A DNA stretch of 53,329 nucleotides from Seminavis robusta (GCA_903772945.1 CAICTM010000678.1:1-53329); one strand, 5' to 3'. Counted from the stretch's first letter, positions 1 through 11,809 are shown. The notes: a model not told the origin generated them from the letters alone. Numbers and translations are program-made.

Positions 1-1015
1 AAAAGAGAGGAGAATTGGTATCGGGTTGTAAGTTGCGGATCAACCAATTTTTTCTGAATGGACAGGTGAGGTGCCAAATTGTCCTCTCCTGGACCTCTGC
101 TGCCATTGGATAATCTTCCTCTCACTGTAAGCCGAATTCCAAAAAATATGCAGGGAATCCCCATGGATTGGGCATTTTGATACTTAACCATCACTGATAG
201 TTTCTGGTAAATACTCTCAATGGGAGCAAATGCTAGTAACTGAAATTCGGAGTGTGGTTGTAAAAGTTAGATGCATGAGAGACTTCCAAGGGCCAAAGGG
301 ATATCAATCATCAACTTCCACAGGCCACATAGAAATTGCAATTTTCCCAAATCATGGATCATCAAATTGTTCAGCTTTGGTTACACATTCTAATGGCTCC
401 CTACAGAACCCCATTCTGCCTTATTGGCACCGGTCGCAGAATTTTTAATTGATTGATGGTGGTCCCTAAGATTTGGACCATATGCTGGCTTTGTAGATCC
501 ATTGTCAGATGAGATGAAGAAACCAAACCCAAAAGACCCCCCATGTTTGTAGTTGACAGGACTGGTATCTTCTTGGCATGAAACAGAAGCATTCAATTGT
601 AACATTGGTGGTGGGCAAAAATGGCAAGCCGCTGCAGCTAAAAAAAAAAACTCAACAAAATATAGAGGATTCCACAGAATTTATGGCTATCTTGTTCCCT
701 TCCGGCAGTGTGCAACAATCCCTCTGACTCTTGACTCCAATTGATCACAAAGGTTGTCATACCCGGCTCCAATTGTTCTTTCTTAGCGCTCCCTTTCCCT
801 CTGTGGTCTGGAGCTTCTTGGGTGACAGTGGTGTGATCATGTTGCCTGACTTGTTTTCCATATTGACAAGCGGCACATTTAGGATGCTCCCCGACCTTGC
901 TTCTAAGCAAACCGAGACCCTTCTTGTCTAAGAAACACACCAACCCAAGAGATTGGTCAATGGGAGAAGGACAGATGTCCCACTTGTAATGCCATTGCAG
1001 CCAGATTTTTGTCAA
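1..1015 (-). pseudogene. Pre-integrase and integrase core fragment of element A
   Basis: The frame 638-1015 shows the pre-integrase zinc-binding part (WHYK near the start, then CAACQYGKQ) and the beginning of the integrase core (a degenerated FVxx stretch, HTAGREQDSHKFCGG). The frame 390-605 continues with a DNG motif and the QSIKNSATGAN stretch, which in the family leads to the catalytic Glu region. Several shifts separate the pieces. The rest of pol is beyond the window edge. Confidence 0.7.
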
Positions 1016-1475
1016 AAATAGAAAGGTTTCCGGTTGTTGGTAGTAGAACTGAAGTCATTGCTTGTAGAGAAGAGAGTGCCTTTCCTTTGGGAACAGAGTA
1101 AGTCGTGTAGAAAACTGGAGTCAAACTTCATTTGTAGCATTTTCTTTCCTCCCGTATGCCATTCAGCATGGTCGTGGTAGACTCTGAAGTGATCGCTGAG
1201 TTTTGCATGTTTTTGGTCAAGTCCTTGATGGGACAAGAAAGCTTGAGGGCTTAGGAGTCTGTTTGGAAGATCAGGATGAATAAGAACCTGCTCCCGAAAT
1301 GACACAACATTTGCTTGCTCATCCAAAGTCTCCCAATCAGTAGTGCCGATGTACTCAATGCTCAGACCTCCAGCGATACCTCCTAGGATAATTGGTTCGG
1401 AAAGCTTTCTGATAGAATTTGGGTCAACATCACTGAAAGTATTGGTGCAGAATAGGAACATCCACTATCAACAAT
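1012..1475 (-). pseudogene. Aspartic protease region of element A
   Basis: On the minus strand the residues SAIVDSGCSYS are readable around 1450-1478, with the catalytic DSG at 1461-1469. The frame breaks directly afterwards and continues in another frame as a 149-codon stretch with the beta-strand pattern of copia proteases (IILGGIAGGLSIEYIGTTDW, then LLSPQAF). The protease would cut the Gag-Pol polyprotein. One indel separates the active site from the rest, so this copy is inactive. Confidence 0.7.
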
Positions 1476-4400
1476 AGCACTGAAGAATATGGGCAATAAG
1501 AAGTGACTTGTGCAAAGGATTCATTAGAGGATTGGATGGTGTTGGAGGCCAGCATGTGGTGCCGTGAGACTGTGTGTCTTCAGTTCTCCTGCATTGATCG
1601 ATAGCTTCGAAGCTTTTTCTAAAGGCAAGATACTGGAGAGCTGGAATGACTGTGCCCAGCGACTGAGTTCCCCAATGACTCCAAGGAGGCCTCAGCTTGT
1701 ATCTCGACAGGGTTCTGTTGGCCCGACATTTGCGAGGAAGCCTGGTTGGAGTTGGGGGTTGAGAAGAGACGACATAGGTGTCCTTAAGAGTTAATTATGC
1801 TTTAAGAAGAGACATCGGTGTACACAGTCCGAAGAATCATTTTGGGAATTGACAAGTATGAGTCTGGGTCTGGATCGGGATCAAAATGTTTTGGCCGATT
1901 GAAGCGTGGAAGAACAAGTTTGGTGATGCAAGAGAGCCACTGAAGATGGTATAACCTTTGAACTTTAGAAGCAAGTTGTAAAACCAAGAAAGACAAACAA
2001 CATCCGCACCCGGAGACTAGTCCAATGAGGATATGGTGGGAAAGATATGGGAGCAGAGACAACACAGCCATTTTGTGGGAGACTGAAGAAAGGTCTCCCT
2101 CCAGAATCAGGGCTGGAATTCGAAGTGTATTTGATAATGTCTGCATAGCAGACTCATCTTCTCCCTCCAATACATGAGAAGGAATAGACCCGAGATAGAA
2201 GGGCACAAATGGGGCAAAAAATAGGCAATGAAACACTGTTGCCAAGTGTGTTATTCTGCCGAAGCATCACATGAAAGCCCCATTGAGGTAGCTGAAAGAG
2301 CGGAGGTCTCATCAGACTGAGATCTACTGCTGCATGGAATCAAAATCAAACCCAACATTGGGACTGGCGGTATAAATCATCAGTGGCTAGAACAGGACAT
2401 CAGCAGCGGACATAGGAAATCCCATGGTGGAAGAAGCAAGGTTGCCCCAGCAGTGATTGGAGCCAAGCTGGAGCAGCTGGTGGTGGAGTAGTGTTGCCAC
2501 CAGAAGAGGTGCCTTGTAAGGAAACTTGCGGAACCCACGATGTTCACTGGTGAAATGAGCACTGGTGCCTTTGGAGAACCTTCCACAGTTGCGACAGTAT
2601 TTAGCAACCACCTCCCATCAACAGAAATGGTGTGGTTGGGCATCATCGGGAATGTTCTCCCTTGGAGGCATGGAAGCAAGCTTGTCTTTGATAAGAGTTG
2701 TGAGTTTGGAGTTGGTTTCAGCACTCAGACCGTTGTCCTTGGGAGCACCTCGCTTGGGACATGCTGGATCGTTTCATGATGATCAGTAGCTCCACAATCA
2801 AAGCAGGCGCCTCCACGAGGACGGGTACCGCCACTGGCTGACCACTGTTTCGATCCTGGGTGAGACTCTCAACTTTTGCCTCAACTGCTTGTCAATTGCT
2901 GCCTGGAAGCTTTGGCCTGGGATCCCTTGGATCCAAGATGTTGGGCAGGCTCATAAGTTTTCTGGTTGATGAGGACCCGATAGAGGGCATCCAAGTCATT
3001 CAAATGTCGAGTGCTTCCAATTGTTTGTTCCCATAGTTGCTATCAAATCCGTTGATGTCACTCTTGACAACAAGCTCATGGACTTTGAGATCGAAAGTAT
3101 GGACAACCACAGCCAAGGAGACCCCTCAGGGATGTGCTGGTTAGTTCGGCATGGGATCACTGACATAAAGTTCAATCGGATCTCTTTGATGACTTGCTGC
3201 ATCGACAACATACATGGAACAATTTCCCCAGGGAACTTGGTGATGTCCAAGTGAAGAAGCTTTGCTTTGAGGGTTCTCAATCTTGCTGAGAGAAGGTCGG
3301 TATATCTTCTGCAGAAGAGCCAAGAGAAGCTGGGGCCCATTGTGCTTGGCTCGAGGGACATATGATTTCAATTCTTCCTGGAGTGCATCAGTCAAGAGTT
3401 CAAGACAGCCTTTCCCGACCAGCAAGGTTGGTTAGATCATACTGGCAAACAGGATGTTGCTGCAGATCCCCATTGGCATCGATGAGTCGACCCCATTGAC
3501 TGTGAGGTCCTGATGCCATTTTTCCATCATAGACTCTGAACCTGTCCAGGAGCAGTGAACATGTTGATTTTACTAATAGTGTTAGTATTAAGGTTCCAAC
3601 AACAAGCTGGAAGACCCCTTCCATTCCATGCTCTGTCATAATACTCTCAAAGGCGATAAGAGAGGCTGCACATGAGACCCAGAAGCATTGGACTAAGTCA
3701 GAGTGGAGAATAGTAGATGGGGAATCCTTCAGTCCTTTCTTGCATGCCAATTCGATAGGCTGGAGTGTGGTGTGATGTTTCAGAGGTCGTCACCATGGAA
3801 ACCCCTGAGGCATGGGTGCTTTGAGGTTCCTTTCCCAGTCCATCTGAGCCAGATCCTGCCCAGGCTCCAGTGTGGTTGATACCTCAAGCCGAGGGGCTTC
3901 TGTAAGCTTGGTCTTCTCTTTGGTTTTCCCAATGTGCTGGAGGAGCTCCTGGAATTGAACTGCGGTCAATGGTGCTGCAGTAATGGTTGGAGGATCAGAT
4001 GGTGGGATGATTGGATCAGATTCAAAGAAGGCTTGTCTGAAGCCTTGTGGACTGAACAAGGATGCTGATGCTGGCGCTGCTGTTGTTGAAGATGAGGATG
4101 CTGAGGCAGAGGAAGCGTCGTCAAGGTCCATCAAGTGAGAATCAACAAGAGGGCAATGGCAATGGCAACAATAGGAGGAGCGGCAACAGGAGCAACAGTG
4201 GCAATGGCAACAAGAGGAGGAGCAAGAGCGACGCGGTGGACCAGTCAATCGAGTCAATCGAAGATGGAGTTTATGAGCTTTCCAACAGTTCGGCGAATCG
4301 GTTGAGCTGTTATCTTTCGTGTCGGTGTCGACAGCTGCAAGCGAGTTCTCGTCGTTTGAATCTTCTGCAAGCGAATCGTTCGCTTGAACAACAACAACAA

Positions 4401-4842
4401 CAACTGCAAGCCAGTTCAAACGACCAATGCCGGTCCTGGGTAAACAGAGACCAACTGCCGATCGACCAACAGCCACATGAACAACAACATCAACTGCACG
4501 GAGCGATCGATCGCTCGTGATGTTGTTGTTCTTCACGTTTGGAATGAAAAAGTGAGGAGTTGGAGTTTGCTTCGAAGATATAAGGCAAGCATGGCTCAGC
4601 CTTCCCGAAGCATGACTCAATGCATGACACACAGGCCGAGCCTTATATACGCATTCGGAGCTCATTTTTCGATGAATTCTGTTAACTCGGCCGATCGATC
4701 GATCCATGCTGAAGCTGAGCATGGAATCGGCCAAGGCTTTGCCGGTGATAGAGATAACAGTAGTAGCAGTAGAATCAATAGTAGTAGTAGCAGTAACAGA
4801 AGCAGTACCAGTAGTGGTACCTGCGTCGATTGAGAAAAAGGT

Positions 4843-4932
4843 GGACTCCCATAGGAGTCCATTGTTTAAAATAAGGTCCTCATCGCGATTTCGATCAACG
4901 ACAGGATGAAAGGTGGACTCCTGTAGGAGTCC
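4843..4932. repeat. Two perfect hairpins in the leader of element A
   Basis: At 4843-4860 and 4915-4932 there are 18-bp palindromes made of a 7-bp stem GGACTCC/GGAGTCC with 4-base loops CATA and TGTA. They lie between the LTR and the probable gag start. One copy (loop CATA) is kept in element B at 25448-25465. Their place in the 5' leader is where packaging or dimerisation signals of LTR elements usually lie; that role is inference. Confidence 0.75.
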
Positions 4933-5143
4933 ATGGTTGCGATTGCTTACGAGCGAATCAACAACAACAATGTTGGCAAGGGGATTGCTTGCGAGCGAAT
5001 CCAAGGGAATTAAGTTGCAATAAGGGGAAGGACTACCGATGAAGATAATGAGAGGAAACTCAGGACTCTGCATCAAGGGATAGCTCATTCCATTGACAAC
5101 CATAAGGGATAGACATATAAGAATAAGAATGAGTAACATCTCA

Positions 5144-5161
5144 TAACCTCGCATGCTACCA
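5144..5161 (-). other. Primer binding site of element A
   Basis: Immediately inside the 5' LTR, without spacer, the minus strand reads TGGTAGCATGCGAGGTTA. The first eight bases TGGTAGCA complement the usual eukaryotic initiator tRNA-Met 3' end (TGCTACCA), the common primer of copia elements. The same bases occur in element B. Confidence 0.7.
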
Positions 5162-5313
5162 TGCGACAATACCATTGTGGATTGATTAATCTAACGATCT
5201 AAGAGATGTAAAGTTTGTATTTCCAAATAAGTGAGCAGTTATTGATTATTTTCTAGAATAAGCCTGCTAATTGTAAAGCTGTAAAGCTGAGTTGTAAGCT
5301 GTATCCCGTCGCA
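5162..5313 (-). repeat. 5' LTR of element A (152 bp)
   Basis: Bounded by TGCGAC at 5162 and GTCGCA ending at 5313, so the termini are inverted repeats with TG...CA ends. It is nearly identical to the LTR at 25737-25888. The flanking 5 bp on the outside is AGAAC; its partner target duplication would lie beyond the left edge. Confidence 0.9.
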
Positions 5314-5627
5314 AGAACCGCATTGGAGTGAAAGATTTAATAAAAGCTTTCGAAAAGACTTAATAAAAATGCTCCATGCTCTTTTCTCTTAAAATCCGTA
5401 CGACTGTACCGCTGCAGACAAAGGTTCCAATTGGCAAGCAGACCATGATCGACATGTTGGCCATCGTTTGACTATCTATTGGTACGGTACAGAAACCAGC
5501 TATTGATAATTGGCTAGTGATGAACTTTCCTTGCACTCTGCTACTACAATGCCATGCATATATTCAGAGCAGCCACCACAGCAGCAGTTACACGTTTAGA
5601 CCGAGCTTGTGATTTGTAGGTGGAGTC
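5314..5627. other. Spacer between element A and UTP22-like gene
   Basis: About 310 bp of downstream flank of the UTP22-like gene (which ends at 5628 on the minus strand). AT-rich with A-rich runs near 5340-5390. No coding signal, tRNA or repeat was recognised. Confidence 0.5.
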
Positions 5628-8600
5628 TTAGTCCGAATCAGAATCCGAGTCTGAATCTGAGCTTTCGTCGTCATCGTCGGACTGTTCCACCTTGCGTTTT
5701 TTCTCGTGGATTGCCTGTGTCTGATGTTTTGGCGGTTGCTGTACAACTGGAGCTCGGAAAACCTTCACGGTGGTAACCAATCCTTCAAAGTACTGGCGCA
5801 TTTCTCGGAGGACGTCGCTCGCATTGAGAATCATCATTGTGTCTTGCTTCCAGCCAACAGCCACACACGGTTGTGCATACTCTGAGTTCATTGCAGAAAA
5901 CGGACGCGACTCAAAAGCTTGCGGACGACGCCAAGCAATGCCAATGACCTCCGGACAGAGACTGTTGTAGAAGAACAGCGCAAGCGATCCAAAGTTCTTT
6001 CGCAGTGATTCCACAAGGGCGTCCACCGGCATGAAACTGTACAAGACTTGGTCGCTTTCTTCGTTCCGCATGTTCCGGTACAGCTTGACGCGAAGGCGTT
6101 TCGGTCCCGAGAACCTTTCCTGGATACTCTTGGTGAAGACCGTCTCAGGGATTTCGGTGCCAGACACAGCAGCAAAGTCCTCAGTCTCTATTGACTTTGA
6201 AGACGACCCGGCATCGACGACGAGGTCAGCATCTACCCGCAGCAGCGCATCATAGTTTTTGAACGAGGCCTCCGACTCTTGGAAAGCGGTGTGCCAACCG
6301 ACTGTATCAAACCGAGTCAATTTCGAAACCAGAAATTCTCGTGATTTCCGCGCCAATGCAATAGCTCTGGCGAGGATCACTCTCTCAGGCGCATTGGTGG
6401 TGAAACTCGGGTTCCAGATCGCCCCCTCTTTGTTGAGACGGTTGCTGTTGTTGGTTGTCGGCTTCGTAGCGATGTTCACATCGGCGAGAGTCGGAGCGTC
6501 GTCGATACCTTGACGATCACATGGAGAGATGATGTACAGAGGAGGCCCCCTTTCATGGTTTGGTCCTCGAACTTGATCAAAACGAGAATGGATTGCAGCT
6601 CTATCTCCGTCGTCGATAAGACTGTGTGGGTCCACAATCAGGGGTTGACTGGCGAAGCGGGAAGGCAAAAGGAAGAAACAGCAGAGTTGAGGAGTTGAGC
6701 GACTATGAATGGTCTGAGGAAACTACGTGACTACCAGGAGTACTCACCGAACCCAGTCGTGAGACTCCAGCAGCTGCAAGAACCGCAGAAAACCAGCAGC
6801 CACCGAGCCTGGAGCTCCCAAAGGTGAGCTTTGATCGGTGTAAACCTTCGCCACCAACAGCTCCACGGCTTCCTGTGGAATGTGACCGGAAAACAGGTGT
6901 CCCGCACACCATCTCATAGCTAGACGCACAACACCACCGGCAGAGGGGTGCTTGGTGTGAACAGCATGGATCATGGAGTGATGCATAGCCGAAACAATGT
7001 GTTCTCGAGTCAATGCCTTTAACAGGGCCGTTGCTTCCGTACTTGGTTCGAATAGACCCCTTAGCAATCGGATCTCAGGGTCTGCCCTGACCTTCAAGCG
7101 GAAGGCATACCCCCGAAAGCCAAGCTCCAAGTAGCTCGGTGTAACCACAATGGGCCCCTCAAATCCATCACGACTTCCAGCAGAGATCATGTCTTCGATT
7201 CCATTGGCGAGTTGGATCAACATGGCTGTCTTGGCTGCACCAATGGCTTTCAGGTCTGTGGGCCATTTCGAAGACGCGCCAAAGCGAATCTGAATGCAGA
7301 CTGGTTCAAACCCAATGACACTAGAAGCCTTCTTTATTCCCTTCACGTCGGCACTGCCAAGGAAAGGGTGGGGAATGGGCGGGAATAGCTCGGAGTATCT
7401 CAGACATGGACTCAAGGGCTCCACGGCGTCAATGGCCAAAGGAATACACAGTCTGGAGGTCTTTTCTTCCAACGAACCCGGGACCGGCACTGTGGGCAGG
7501 CTATGCTCCTTCAAGAAGCTCGCTAGAGCCTCGAAGGCTTTCATGACGCAACGATGAGCGTGTGCAGGATTGGTGAACCAAGGACTTGCTGCAGGATCAT
7601 TTGCTTGCTTTGCAGCTTCGTCGGGAACCACACCACTGATAAAACTGGTCATGTCGCGAAGTGCCGATCTCTTTACCAGCTCCTGGGACTGTGTCTTTTG
7701 TTTCTTTCCTGCTGAAAGTGACGAAAGAAAGTGCCTCTGAAGCATGTAGTGGACAATCCGCTCCACAATTCCTCCATGGATGGTGTCCTCATTTTGGTAC
7801 CGAACGGTCGTGGACGACGATAGTTCCTTATCGGTCGTGTTCCACACGACAGCCTTGACAATGGCTCCATCCTTGAATCGTCGTAGCTCCGCTTTGTCTC
7901 CCCACAAATCTACAAACGCCTGTACTGCCTCTGTCTGTTCTGGAGGTGGTCCCCGATCGACGATCCGAGCACAAGTGTCCACATTGAGCGAAATCCCAAA
8001 GACAAGGTTGTCGTCTCCAATGGGCGACGCGTTGTTTGTTGTGGTTGTCGACTTGGCAGATTTGCCGCCGCTAACTTCGTGGAGTGGCAATTGATCCGAG
8101 TCATCATGAGACTGCTGCGACGTTCCATTTCCCGTGGACAGAATTCGCATGGATCGTACTCGATCTCCCAATGCCCGTTGCAGGACAATCCGAATGGCTC
8201 TGGCGGCTGCCTCGAACGGTCCCCCCAAATCGACTTGTTGTCCTGGCGACCACACACTCTTCATCATTTTTGTATTACCGGCACTGGGCCGTCGCAAGGC
8301 TTTCAAGGGAATCTGGAAATAGAGATCAAATCTATCCCAGAATCGTGCCGGTGTCATGAAGAGACATCCAAAGGGATCTTCTACTATCATAGATGAGGAT
8401 GATGGATTGTTGCTATTGGAAGATATCATGGATGGACTGTGTAAATACTGCAAGGATCGAGCGGCTTCCAATTGGGCTTGTTGCATAAAAGATGGCGACA
8501 ACCGCCCAAAGTAATTGTATCGCATGGTCGAATCGAGAAAGACGGGACTTGGAGCATGTCGCCGATAGACTTCCAGCAGTGTGGATGGTTCTCCCTTGTT

Positions 8601-10145
8601 GGCATTTTCCTTGGTCTGTTGGGCATATAGTTTGGCCAATTTGGCCATGGCAATGGTTTGTGCTTCGTTCTTGCCGTGTGCGGGCATGACCAACACGGCC
8701 CGTTTGGTGGTGCGTTTATTTGGATTGGTATCCATCCCATAGGCCGACAGGGCTTCTCCGGGACTGTGACGTCGTAAGTTGTCTTGTTCGTCTTGCAGTG
8801 TATTGTTGTTGTTGAAAGTATGCATAGTATCATCCATCCACTGTGTTTGCGCCAAGCACTTGAATACGACGGCCATGACTTGGAGCGGTGCCATTCTGGC
8901 ATTGGCTTGTTTGGTTCTGTACAGATAGAGTATGAGGAGTGCGAGTTGATCCGTCTCTAATCCATCATGGGCTCTTAGCAGCCCCCGTTGCAAACACCAT
9001 ATTTTGAGCAACACCACAGCTTGTGCCCAATGTGGGTAGTGTTCTTCTTCTTCATCGTCATCACTGTCACTATCACCGTCGCCACTGTCATTGGCACGCT
9101 GTTGTTGGTGTTGGTGTGGCAAGAATGCATGGTAGGCATCTTCCAGCAGTGCCTGATTGTACAAGGGACTCCCGAGTGTTGTTACAGCATTGTTGTCGTC
9201 TTTGTGGTTGTTGTTGGGAATGTTGTTTCGGTTTGGAATGAGTCGAATGGGTGGAATCCAATCGATGGATTCCATTTCAAAGCGTATCTGAATGCGAAAC
9301 TTGGGTGTCTTCATCATGGATGGTTCCACTTTTTGTTTCTTCTTGTTCTTGTTCTTCTGTTTGGAGTTGTTATTGTTGTTTGTGGCGGTGACAGGTGGAA
9401 TGATCACGAGACAGGCTTTTCGTTTGTCATTGCGTTCGTATTTCCAGTAGACAGTCCCTACTTTATTGCGATGTTTCTTGTTGTGCGCCAAGGACTGTGC
9501 CACGTGCCAGACCAACACGTTGCGTTTGGAAAAGTACTTTTCATTTCGAAAATCTTTTTGGTCCCACAGTGTGGTTGGCATTTTGACCGTGAGGGAAAAG
9601 GTGGGAAGGACGTTGGCATTGCCACTGGCTTTGGTAAGCGCATCGCAAGACTCAATGAGTTGCAATGCCTGCGTGGCTTGAGCAGTAGTGGGAGGCTGAA
9701 AGGAGTCGACTTGCAATGGCTGATTCTTCTTTTTCAAGTTGTGGAAGGATTCCAGGAGCTTTTGCTGTTTGTCAGCTTGTACATGCAGAGATGGAATGTC
9801 AAACGGACAAGTCTCGAGTGTCTCCTTGTTGACTTTGTGGAGTTGAACCTGGCCGAGTAGCAACGTCAATTGATCGACAAAGGGCCCCACCAAGGCAGTC
9901 CAAGAAGGAAGTCGCTTACTAGAACCCACTAGAGCACACTCCTCGACCAATTCTTGAGTCTGAAGACGCAGCAAGTTGCTTCGGTGAAGATCCAACACAG
10001 ACGACGTCTGATCCAATGTCTCCAAAAAAGACGCATCGGCGGCCACTCCACTTTTCTTTCGACTCTGATGAGTAGAAGTAGCAGGCTGCCTCTCTGGGAC
10101 AACCAGTTCTGCTTCTCCTTGGTGCTCTTTCGATGCAACTGTCAT
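5628..10145 (-). CDS. UTP22: Nucleolar pre-rRNA processing protein, Nrap/Utp22 (NOL6) family
   Basis: Two exons, 10145-6748 and 6648-5628, separated by a 99-bp GT-AG intron (6649-6747; donor GTGAGT, acceptor CGCCAG). Joined length is 4419 nt, 1472 residues, in frame across the junction, giving WVRQPLIVDPHSL. The family (human NOL6, yeast Utp22) belongs to the UtpC module of the small-subunit processome in the nucleolus. The N-terminal half has the Nrap nucleotidyltransferase-like fold signature (SLTVKMPTTLWDQKDFRNEK, FSKRNVLVWHVAQ). The C-terminal exon has PLYIISPCDRQ, ILARAIALARKSREFL, FKNYDALLRVDADLVVD and PEVIGIAWRR, all strong family blocks. Longer than the usual 1150 to 1240 aa because of low-complexity inserts (Asn/Lys-rich near 9350-9400, Asp/Glu-rich near 9045-9090) and an acidic Ser/Asp tail. 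Start ATG at 10143-10145. Probably single copy and essential. Confidence 0.93.
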
Positions 10146-10513
10146 GATTAGATACTTATCCTTTCCCTTCTTCTCTTTCTGGTCCTTTCTTGACTGTTGC
10201 TACTCAAGCTGCTCGTCTTTGGCCCTTTTTATGCTGCCAAGGAGGAGTGAAACGGGATGCCAGTGGTCTTGCAAAGTTTTCCTTCTTCCTCATTTTTTCG
10301 TTCTTCTCTTCCCTTGGCTTTGGGTGGCTGAAATCATTCCTGTTTGACTCGTGACTAAAATCAATGAGTTATCGAGGACAATTCGCTTGCGTTGCAACGT
10401 CGGCTACTGCTAGTACTAGCTAGTACTGGTACGGTACTACTTGCAGCATAGCCAGTAGACTCGACTCTCTAGCTAGACTACTAATAGCCAATCTGCCAAT
10501 CTGATTGTTGATC
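10146..10513. promoter_or_regulatory. Shared divergent promoter region
   Basis: The 368 bp between the divergent UTP22-like and ankyrin genes must hold both promoters. It contains pyrimidine-rich runs near 10150-10210 and a cluster of CTAGTAC/GTACTAG words near 10410-10440 that recur in other intergenic stretches of this window. No TATA box stands out. Confidence 0.4.
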
Positions 10514-11809
10514 ATGTCTTGTAGTATTGCTACTGGTATTGGTGGTAGTACTGCTGCTGCTGCTGCTGCTGCTACCAGCTCACCCAACAACAAGAAACAG
10601 AAGATGTCTCCTCCCTTCGATTCTCTTTTGTTTGCTGATGATTTGATTTTGGTCCAAGGCATTCTATCATTTGTTGGTGTTGGACAGTACGCGTTTGTAG
10701 GAGCTGTCAACAAAAAGATGAATCAAATGTACAAAGAGTACTGCACACTTGAACTCAAGAAAAATCCAAGAATGGTAAAGACTAACTTTTGACAGTATGT
10801 TCCCAGGCGCGCTGCAGAAAGCACTGATACTCAGTACAGTGAAGCATTCTGTACCCAGCAACGTGCAGAATACTGGCTCAAGGACAATTCCAACAATAAG
10901 ACACCTTATCGTGATCATGTTTGCACTGCCATTGCCAAAACTGGATCTATTATGGTCATGAAATGGGCACAACAACAAGGATTCTCATGGGATGCAAATA
11001 CATGTGCTGAAGCTGCCAAAAATGGCCATTTGGAATTGCTCCAATGGTTAAGAGAGAGTGGTTGTCGATGGGATCTATGGACATGCTCCAGTGCTGCTAA
11101 AAATGGACATTTGGAAATTTTAAAGTGGGCTCGTGCAAATGGTTGTCCATGGAATGAACGGACATGTGCTGGTGCTGCTGAAAATGGACATTTGGAAGTT
11201 TTAAAGTGGGCTCGTGCAAATGGTTGTCCATGGAGTTTTTTGACCTGTATGTTTGCTGCTCAGTATGGCCATTTGGATACTTTAAAGTGGGCTCGTTCAA
11301 ATGGTTGTCCATGGGGTGAAATGACATGTGCTCGTGCTGCTGAAAATGGACATCTGGAAGTGCTCCAATGGTTAACAGAGAATGGTTGTCCATGGAATGA
11401 TCAGACATGTGCCTGTGCTGCTAGAAATGGACATTTTGAATTACTCCAATGGTTAAGAGAGAGAGGTTGTCCATGGGATCTATGGACATGTGCCTATGCT
11501 GCGCTAAATGGGCATTTGGAAATTTTAAAGTGGGCTCGTGAAAATGGTTGTCCATGGGATGAAGCGACATGTTACAATGCTGCTAAGAATGGCGATTTGG
11601 AAATTTTAAAGTGGGCTCAAGAAAATGGTTGTCCATGGGATGAATATACATGTGCCTATGCTGCTCAGAATGGCCATTTGGAAGTTTTGAAGTGGGCTCG
11701 TGCAAATGATTGTCCATGGAGTTTTTCGACATATCGAGGTGCCTGCAGGAATAGCCAAAGTGAAGTGATCCAGTGGCTACGTGACAATGGCTGCCCTGGG
11801 TCTCTTTGA
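10514..11809 (+). CDS. F-box-like/ankyrin-repeat protein, with in-frame TGA
   Basis: The Met at 10514 begins MSCSIATGIGG, an Ala run from a (CTG)n-type repeat, then an F-box-like helix pair (LVQGILSFVGVGQYAFVGAVN) as in many diatom ankyrin proteins. At 10790-10792 an in-frame TGA interrupts, then the same frame stays open through QYVPRRAAESTDTQYSEAF into the repeats and ends at 11809. The repeat domain has ten full 27-residue units (pattern NGHLExLKWARxNGCPWxxxTCxxAAx) and one short C-terminal unit. The type is ankyrin-like and presumably binds proteins. The TGA sits in a 21-nt stretch that starts GTAAAG, holds ACTAAC and ends ACAG. So it is either a nonsense mutation, a pair of compensating shifts, or an improbably short intron. 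If broken, the repeats could still be expressed from an internal Met such as 10952. Confidence 0.7.

Larger units (their letters stand above)
2380..5175 (-). pseudogene. gag region of element A, broken
   Basis: An open frame runs from 5175, starting inside the LTR, to 3790 (461 codons). The true Gag start is more likely the Met at 4131 (MDLDDASSASASS), because the part upstream is repeat-rich leader; this also matches B. After 3790 the frame shifts several times (pieces near 3400-3750, 3141-3425 and 2996-3361). The C-terminal part keeps a zinc-knuckle-like CFDC with downstream His (CFDC codons at 2794-2805) and a second Cys pair, YCRNCG (2582-2599), followed by a conserved TSEHRG stretch. Gag would coat the RNA in a cytoplasmic particle. 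Odd: the open leader frame begins with a signal-peptide-like hydrophobic run (LLILILICLSLMVV) shared with B. Confidence 0.75.
1..5313 (-). mobile_element. Copia-like LTR retrotransposon A, 5' part, decayed
   Basis: Minus-strand Ty1/copia-like element whose 5' LTR is at 5162-5313. Going down the coordinates come a leader with hairpins, gag, a zinc-knuckle region, the aspartic protease start (DSG at 1461-1469), a pre-integrase Cys pair in the frame 638-1015, and the integrase core (frame 390-605, with a DNG motif and an xNG-type end). The 3' part with RT, RNase H and the 3' LTR is beyond the left edge. The reading frame is broken many times by small indels, so it is not autonomous. It aligns along its whole length with element B, offset about 20.54 to 20.58 kb. 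The family assignment rests on domain order (integrase before RT, as seen in B) and on the Gag/integrase style typical of diatom copia (CoDi) elements. Confidence 0.88.

Noticed and set aside
3790..5175. A functional host gene of 461 codons with a signal peptide
   Set aside because: It begins inside an LTR, overlaps the PBS and continues into Gag; the same stretch occurs in element B.
8988..9860. A 290-codon plus-strand open frame with hydrophobic, Val-rich translation
   Set aside because: It is antisense to conserved Nrap-family coding sequence; its composition is the shadow of Asn/Lys/Asp-rich codons on the other strand.
10952..11809. 81-bp regular repeats, at first sight like a repeat array of CRISPR type
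   Set aside because: The repeat continues through the whole unit without unique spacers and codes for ankyrin-like units.
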